Part shown: positions 1 through 4,017 of the stretch, piece after piece
Layout: every line of letters begins with the position of its first letter
Numbering within the stretch: the stretch's first letter is position 1
Origin: an uncultured Rickettsiales bacterium
Lineage (GTDB): Bacteria; Pseudomonadota; Alphaproteobacteria; Rs-D84
Assembly (NCBI GenBank): GCA_900549365.1
Contig: UROD01000039.1
Span: 1 to 6,839 of the forward strand
Length of the DNA: 6,839 nt
Direction: 5' to 3'
Program-made: the position numbers and the translations under genes
The notes under the pieces: model-generated
The model's database searches: none
What the model saw: only the letters and a program-made list of their open reading frames with translations
What the model was told of the DNA's origin: nothing

Positions 1-2091
1 GTTATTTGCCTTCAACCCTGCGCCACCAGCGTTACTGACCACGACACCGACGTCATTTGCCAATTGTTTGCGCAATTCGGTTGTAATATTCGTGCCGCCA
101 TTTGACATATTGTAAATCAGGTTATAATTGCTGCGCAGGCATGTAAAAACCTCTGCCGTGGTGTTCATATTGTTGCAATTCTGTGTCCCCGCCAGATAGA
201 TGTTTTTATCACCTGTATCGCCATACGCGCCGGACGTAGTTCCACCAGATGTCGTGGCGGCACCCGCGGCCTGTAATTTAGTGGTCAAAATTGCCTTTTC
301 CAGTTGCGTTTTCAAACGACGCATCGTCGCGTCCAGATAATCATACTGGGCCTTCATCTGTTGCGTCATAATTGTTGTTTTTAACGCAATGACGTCTTTC
401 ATTTCCTGTTTGTCAGCAGCCATAGACGAATTTTCTGTTTTGCCAATATTGTACACATGCGTTGTGCACATTGCGTACTGTGGCAGAATATAGTCGCACG
501 TTGTGGCGTTTGCGTCCGCAGACAGCGACGTGCCGGTTGCGTCTAATTTCGCGCACATCTTGGCCGGAATTGTTTTCAGGGTTGCGTGTTTCTGCAAATC
601 CTGTAATTTATCGCCAACCTGACAAAAGATTACGCCATTATTTTCTGGTGTTTTGTCGCCAGTGAATGCGGCGCGCGCATCTTGTTCAATAATGCGTTCC
701 AGTGTTTCAATATCAATCGTTGCCTGTTTTTTGCGATTGCGGAACAATACAGAATTATCCAAGGCCTCGGACGCACAACCAACACGAATTGATTGACTTT
801 CGTCACCTTCGGCAATATTCAGCCATTCACGACGAACATCTTCGGTACTGGTCAGCATTCGCACCAACTGGCACCCACCGTCGGACATAGGCACAACCTG
901 ACCCACACGGCAAGATTTATTATTCCCCAGAACACCTGTTGAAATTGTTTTTGTACAAGGCACTTGCTTATCTAATTTTGTATCATATCTGACACATGCC
1001 CCATCATCTATGATACCAGTATCTATTGTCGCGACAGACACACCATTCACGCAATTCTGTGCGGTATAGTGCATAACCTGACCTGCGCTGCACATATATT
1101 GCGCCCAGGCATTACACGTGCCGTTCAGCATCATGTAAATATCGGAAATATCAACACCAACCGATTGCGCCAGAATCAGGGCATCATAAACCTCGTCCAA
1201 TACTGCATTGTATGGTTCAAAGAAATTCATTGCGCGTTGCTTGAACGCCTTGACCCGATGCGGGCCGGTGCAATTATTGCCCGATGTATCACACCCAGCG
1301 TATGTAAAGGCATCTTGCATTGTTTTCTCTAACGCCTTCATCTGGGTTTCAGAATTTTCAATTTTTTCGTAAATCTGACCCGTGATTTGTTCGCGCGCCA
1401 ATGTGTCAGCTGACACGCCAGCCGCCGCAGCCGCATTTTGCGCCGCCGTCAAACCATTGTCAGGTGCAGCAACCGTGTCAGACACGGACGATGTTGCTGC
1501 GGTTTGCGATGCCGCCTGTGCCGCTGCAAATTGTTCCTGTTGCTGGGCCAGTGCACTCTGTAATTGGGCGACCGTGTCGGCATTTTGCTGGGCCATTGTT
1601 TGCTGCATTTGCTGCATTTGGGCCTGCATTGCCTGTAATTGTTGGGCATTTTGTTGTGCCGCCGCATTTGCCGCGGCCGTTTGTGCCGCCGCGTTTTGGG
1701 CATTTACCTTGGCCGTGGAATTAGCGACCAGTTGCGCCGCAATATAAGAAACCAAATCTGCCCCATATTGCTGGCACGCATCATTAGATTTAACACAACC
1801 GTCAACAATAGACGTTGCAACCGCCATATCGGTACAACCGCCAGATGCACACTTTGGCTGGGCACAGCGCAGAACAATCGCATTACAATTACCGAAATCA
1901 GCAGTGGCCGCTGCGCCAACCGCACTGGTGCGGCTGTTCATCAATGTATTCCATGTGTTATTGTTCACCGCCCCAGAATTACCGTTATATGCGGTCAAAT
2001 TATTGCCACGGGTTGATGCAACAACGGCCAACGCCGTGTCCGCAGACACCAGCGACAAGGCCACCAACAAAAATCTTGCTATGGGTTTCAT
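1..2091 (-). CDS. Cys-rich exported protein with six-cysteine cluster and Ala/Gln coiled coil, C-terminus cut by window edge
   Basis: The frame is open from the ATG at 2091 to base 1, giving 697 residues with no stop, so the C-terminus is outside the window. The start is chosen because it gives a textbook signal peptide (K2, R6, hydrophobic FLLVALSLV, cleavage predicted after A20-L21-A22) and follows a purine-rich ribosome site and a promoter. The mature part has 22 cysteines. Residues 69-106 hold C-x6-C-x4-C-x4-C followed by C-x6-C; residues 118-200 are Ala/Gln/Met-rich and probably coiled coil; cysteines then recur from 267 to 542; 557-605 is again helical and charged; and a last C639/C650 pair precedes a Gly/Asn-rich end. 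This points to a disulfide-stabilised periplasmic or surface protein. I do not recognise the family. The six-cysteine cluster resembles the repeated module of the other minus-strand gene at 4018-6839. Existence of the gene and its export are well supported; function is unknown. Confidence 0.9.
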   Translation of the reverse strand, partial: MKPIARFLLVALSLVSADTALAVVASTRGNNLTAYNGNSGAVNNNTWNTLMNSRTSAVGAAATADFGNCNAIVLRCAQPKCASGGCTDMAVATSIVDGCVKSNDACQQYGADLVSYIAAQLVANSTAKVNAQNAAAQTAAANAAAQQNAQQLQAMQAQMQQMQQTMAQQNADTVAQLQSALAQQQEQFAAAQAASQTAATSSVSDTVAAPDNGLTAAQNAAAAAGVSADTLAREQITGQIYEKIENSETQMKALEKTMQDAFTYAGCDTSGNNCTGPHRVKAFKQRAMNFFEPYNAVLDEVYDALILAQSVGVDISDIYMMLNGTCNAWAQYMCSAGQVMHYTAQNCVNGVSVATIDTGIIDDGACVRYDTKLDKQVPCTKTISTGVLGNNKSCRVGQVVPMSDGGCQLVRMLTSTEDVRREWLNIAEGDESQSIRVGCASEALDNSVLFRNRKKQATIDIETLERIIEQDARAAFTGDKTPENNGVIFCQVGDKLQDLQKHATLKTIPAKMCAKLDATGTSLSADANATTCDYILPQYAMCTTHVYNIGKTENSSMAADKQEMKDVIALKTTIMTQQMKAQYDYLDATMRRLKTQLEKAILTTKLQAAGAATTSGGTTSGAYGDTGDKNIYLAGTQNCNNMNTTAEVFTCLRSNYNLIYNMSNGGTNITTELRKQLANDVGVVVSNAGGAGLKANN
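1492..1740 (-). other. Ala/Gln/Met-rich low-complexity coiled-coil segment (residues 118-200)
   Basis: This stretch is almost entirely Ala, Gln, Asn, Met, Leu, Ser and Thr, with no Cys, Pro or Gly. It contains repeated Met-Gln-Gln steps around residues 155-166 (bases about 1594-1629), encoded by a small in-frame DNA repeat. The composition predicts one long helix, probably an oligomerising stalk between the Cys cluster and the rest of the protein. The opposite strand shows Cys/Ala-rich open frames here only because of this codon bias. Confidence 0.75.
1774..1887 (-). other. Six-cysteine cluster (residues 69-106)
   Basis: Cysteines at residues 69, 76, 81, 86, 99 and 106 form C-x6-C-x4-C-x4-C, a 12-residue gap, then C-x6-C. 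The spacing is close to the repeated '4+2' cysteine units of the protein encoded at 4018-6839. Because the protein is exported, three disulfides are plausible, but the pairing is not visible from sequence. Confidence 0.7.
2026..2091 (-). other. Sec signal peptide coding segment (residues 1-22)
   Basis: The first 22 codons encode a short basic n-region (K2, R6), a hydrophobic core FLLVALSLV (residues 7-15) and a polar c-region SADTALA. The A20-L21-A22 tripeptide fits signal peptidase I. There is no Cys at +1 (mature start V23-V24), so a lipoprotein is not indicated. This places the protein outside the cytoplasm. Confidence 0.88.
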
Positions 2092-2092
2092 A

Positions 2093-2100
2093 CTCTCTCT
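2093..2100 (-). promoter_or_regulatory. Purine-rich weak ribosome binding site
   Basis: On the minus strand AGAGAGAG ends two bases before the ATG at 2091. It is a weak Shine-Dalgarno-like purine tract, not a consensus AGGAGG, but it is the only candidate and supports the start that gives the signal peptide. Confidence 0.5.
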
Positions 2101-2110
2101 GTTACGTACA

Positions 2111-2139
2111 ATTTTAACATAAAAACCACGCACTGGAAA
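2111..2139 (-). promoter_or_regulatory. Extended -10 sigma70-type promoter for the 1-2091 gene
   Basis: On the minus strand, TAAAAT (bases 2116-2111) is one mismatch from TATAAT and is preceded by TGT, giving an extended -10 (TGn) element. Exactly 17 bases upstream lies TTTCCA (2139-2134), 4/6 to TTGACA. The predicted start near 2104 leaves a 5' leader of only about a dozen bases that includes the purine-rich ribosome site. Prediction from consensus only. Confidence 0.6.
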
Positions 2140-2186
2140 GATAAAAAACACATTCGGGTGCAATTTTTGCCACAACTTAAACATTG

Positions 2187-2214
2187 TTGACAAAATAATA
2201 CTTTTGTATATTAT
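2187..2214 (+). promoter_or_regulatory. Sigma70-type promoter for the 2222-3976 gene, predicted to give a leaderless mRNA
   Basis: A perfect TTGACA at 2187-2192 is followed after 16 bases by TATTAT (2209-2214), one mismatch from TATAAT. Transcription is expected 6-8 bases after the -10 element, that is at about 2220-2222, on or next to the A of the start codon. There is no Shine-Dalgarno sequence in the AT-rich bases before the ATG, which agrees with a leaderless transcript. The flanking run of T/A allows slightly shifted -10 alternatives. Confidence 0.65.
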
Positions 2215-2221
2215 ATAAAAT

Positions 2222-3976
2222 ATGATTATTTCAAATGGGATTCTTTTGTCGGTATCAGACGATGATTTAACCACAGACGGCGCATTGTGCGTGCCGGACG
2301 GGGTTCGTCGTATTGGTGCACGCGTGGGATGCAATATGCCACATATGCGTGCACTGACATTGCCCAATACATTGACAGATGTGGGGGACGAGGCATTTTG
2401 TTATAATCATAATCTGGCACAAATTAAATTCGGCGCAGACACAATAAAAATATCAGACAACGCATTTATTGGCATAAACCAAATAAAAAAACTGACCATT
2501 CCACACACATGGACAGAACTGGCCGAAAATCTGGAACACATAATTTCTGATAATTGCATAGTCACGCGCGATATGGGCAACGGAACATTGCAAGCGTTTC
2601 CAATGGTACGTATCCGCCACAAATTATTCTATGAAAAATCGTGTCGCAAAATTTCTGGAATCGATGTACACGACTTGCTGTTGCCACAGTTTGATTCAAA
2701 CGGCATATGCGGCCCGTCATATACCGCATTATGTTTTGACAGATATGCTTTTATAAGCAAGACACTGGACGCGGCACTGGACGCGGCACGGCGCAAGAAA
2801 ATAATGAACGATTTTCAATACGCAATGTGGAAAAATATGACGCAGCGCAGAAAAACAAAGTTCGATGAAAATATTGATGCCGTGATTCTGGGGGCGGCGT
2901 ACAGAACACTGCACGAACACCCGCACGCAAACACCGCCACGCGTAACGTAATGCAAAACTGGGCCAACCGCATTCCCGAAATATTCGCCGACATTATGGC
3001 ATTTATAAAAAAATACCCCTTGCGGCACGACCTGTATGAATTACAGGGAATAAATCTTGATAAAATGATGCAAATCGTTGCGCCAGTGGCGCGTGGCACA
3101 ATGTCAAAATCTGCGACCCGCCGGTTAAAGCACGCACCGGTTGATGCCGCCGAAATGAACGCAATGGCATTGGTGGGTTATCAAAACCCAGGGGCATTTC
3201 CATACGAATGGTTGCAACAGATTCCGCGCGACAAACGTGGGGCGGCAACGGCGCGCCTGCACAAGATATTCAAAAACGCCGCAATAAAATCGTACTGCGC
3301 CGACACGCCCGATGCATGCAATCGCATGATGCCCGCAATGGACGATTTGGAACAGAAAATGTCGCGCATGCTGAAACAGCCCGTTGAAATTATGTATGTA
3401 GGGGGCGGATGTTTTGGTAAAACGCATATGATTTTTGTTGGCGATGCGCCGGCATACATTCTGAAAACATATCACAGCGATTGCGAACACGGATTTTTTG
3501 CTACGTGGGCACACGATACGGAATTACAAAATTCTTTCTTGCTGTCGGGACGCAAGTATTATGGCGATTTGCACTGGCGTCAGATTGAAACCGCAGGCAT
3601 CAGTATTCAACGCGGCGAGCGATATCTGATATGCAAACTGGCCGAAGGTAAGCGCGACGGATTGCCCAAACCACCATACGAGCAATTCAAATGGTATAAT
3701 GTATATGACCATTCTGATAATCTGATTGGTAATACATTGATTGATTGTGGCGCACTGGAAATTATACCACAATTCCAGACAAAGCCATACATGCGCAAGA
3801 TTATCAATACAGTTCTGTACCGGCCATTTAATGAACTGAATATGATACAGAAAAAATATAACGCCGAACAAATTCGCACGGCGGTTGAGTTTATGAATGC
3901 CCGTATGACCCCAAGCACCATAAAACGCGATGAAATCTGTCGTAAATTACAGTTTTTGTCGCAACATGTAAAGTGA
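2222..3976 (+). CDS. LRR_5 (BspA-type) repeat protein with C-terminal kinase-like region
   Basis: This is a complete 584-residue frame ending in TGA. The ATG at 2222 is preferred because residues 1-36 already form the typical opening of LRR_5 proteins: a hydrophobic 'xxNGxLLxVxDDDL' head, then 'VPDGVxxIG'. Next Met codons (39, 42) would cut into the repeat. Residues about 24-94 contain two to three degenerate LRR_5 units (LTLPNTLTDVGDEAF; ISDNAFIGINQIKKLTIP). Residues about 160-385 are mainly helical and basic and unrecognised. Residues 390-515 resemble a minimal protein kinase: Gly loop 394-400, Lys415, Glu434, D508-C509-G510. There is no signal peptide or membrane segment, so the protein is cytoplasmic or exported by a dedicated system (effector-like, inferred). 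It has its own promoter, runs opposite to both Cys-rich neighbours and ends at a shared terminator. Its enzymatic activity is not established. Confidence 0.93.
   Translation: MIISNGILLSVSDDDLTTDGALCVPDGVRRIGARVGCNMPHMRALTLPNTLTDVGDEAFCYNHNLAQIKFGADTIKISDNAFIGINQIKKLTIPHTWTELAENLEHIISDNCIVTRDMGNGTLQAFPMVRIRHKLFYEKSCRKISGIDVHDLLLPQFDSNGICGPSYTALCFDRYAFISKTLDAALDAARRKKIMNDFQYAMWKNMTQRRKTKFDENIDAVILGAAYRTLHEHPHANTATRNVMQNWANRIPEIFADIMAFIKKYPLRHDLYELQGINLDKMMQIVAPVARGTMSKSATRRLKHAPVDAAEMNAMALVGYQNPGAFPYEWLQQIPRDKRGAATARLHKIFKNAAIKSYCADTPDACNRMMPAMDDLEQKMSRMLKQPVEIMYVGGGCFGKTHMIFVGDAPAYILKTYHSDCEHGFFATWAHDTELQNSFLLSGRKYYGDLHWRQIETAGISIQRGERYLICKLAEGKRDGLPKPPYEQFKWYNVYDHSDNLIGNTLIDCGALEIIPQFQTKPYMRKIINTVLYRPFNELNMIQKKYNAEQIRTAVEFMNARMTPSTIKRDEICRKLQFLSQHVK
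2291..2503 (+). other. LRR_5 / BspA-type leucine-rich repeat segment (residues 24-94)
   Basis: Successive units show the LRR_5 rhythm 'L-x-[IL]-P-x-x-[LV]-x-x-[IV]-G-x-x-A-F': VPDGVRRIG (24-32), LPNTLTDVGDEAF (47-59) and IKISDNAF (75-82) followed by LTIP (91-94). LRR_5 repeats generally mediate binding to proteins or host surfaces. Here the array is short (about 70 residues), and the first and last units are degenerate. Confidence 0.75.
3389..3766 (+). other. Protein-kinase-like segment (residues 390-515), atypical catalytic loop
   Basis: Seen in the sequence: a Gly-rich loop VGGGCFGKT (393-401); a Lys in YILK (K415) 16 residues after the last loop Gly; a Glu (E434) 19 residues after that Lys, matching the usual beta3 Lys to helix C Glu spacing; a hinge-like RYLICKLAE (467-475); and IDCG (507-510) in the place of DFG. 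The stretch between hinge and DCG is short, so helices D and E would be largely missing. If N493 is the catalytic-loop Asn, the usual HxD is replaced by Y486-E487-Q488. Alternatively H497-S498-D499 with N504 fits HxDx4N but lies only four residues before D508. The fold assignment is an inference; it may be a pseudokinase or a divergent kinase. Confidence 0.5.
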
Positions 3977-3990
3977 GATACTGCAAAATT

Positions 3991-4016
3991 AAAAACGCCC
4001 CACACGGGGCGTTTTT
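3991..4016. terminator. Bidirectional intrinsic terminator
   Basis: The palindrome AAAAACGCCCC / ACAC loop / GGGGCGTTTTT forms a perfect 11-bp stem with a GC-rich core of six pairs. It carries a U tract on either strand, so it can terminate both convergent genes. It starts 15 bases after the TGA of the plus-strand gene and ends one base before the TAA (4018-4020) of the minus-strand gene. Confidence 0.92.
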
Positions 4017-4017
4017 G

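Noticed and set aside
1382..1747. Plus-strand Cys/Ala-rich open frame of 121 residues
   Set aside because: It is the mirror of the Ala/Gln-rich codons of the minus-strand gene (GCN and CAR read backwards); it has no ribosome site and lies wholly inside a real gene.
1..2091. Conjugation protein TraN or another F-type T4SS Cys-rich component
   Set aside because: Only the signal peptide, length and number of cysteines are similar; no TraN-specific segment was recognised and no transfer genes are nearby.
2185..2194. TTGT-TG-ACAA dyad as an operator
   Set aside because: Four-base arms overlapping a consensus -35 box occur easily by chance; nothing else supports it.
2092..2221. Small gene or RNA gene in the intergenic region
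   Set aside because: The 130 bases are accounted for by two promoters; no tRNA-like fold, no terminator and no sizeable frame is visible.
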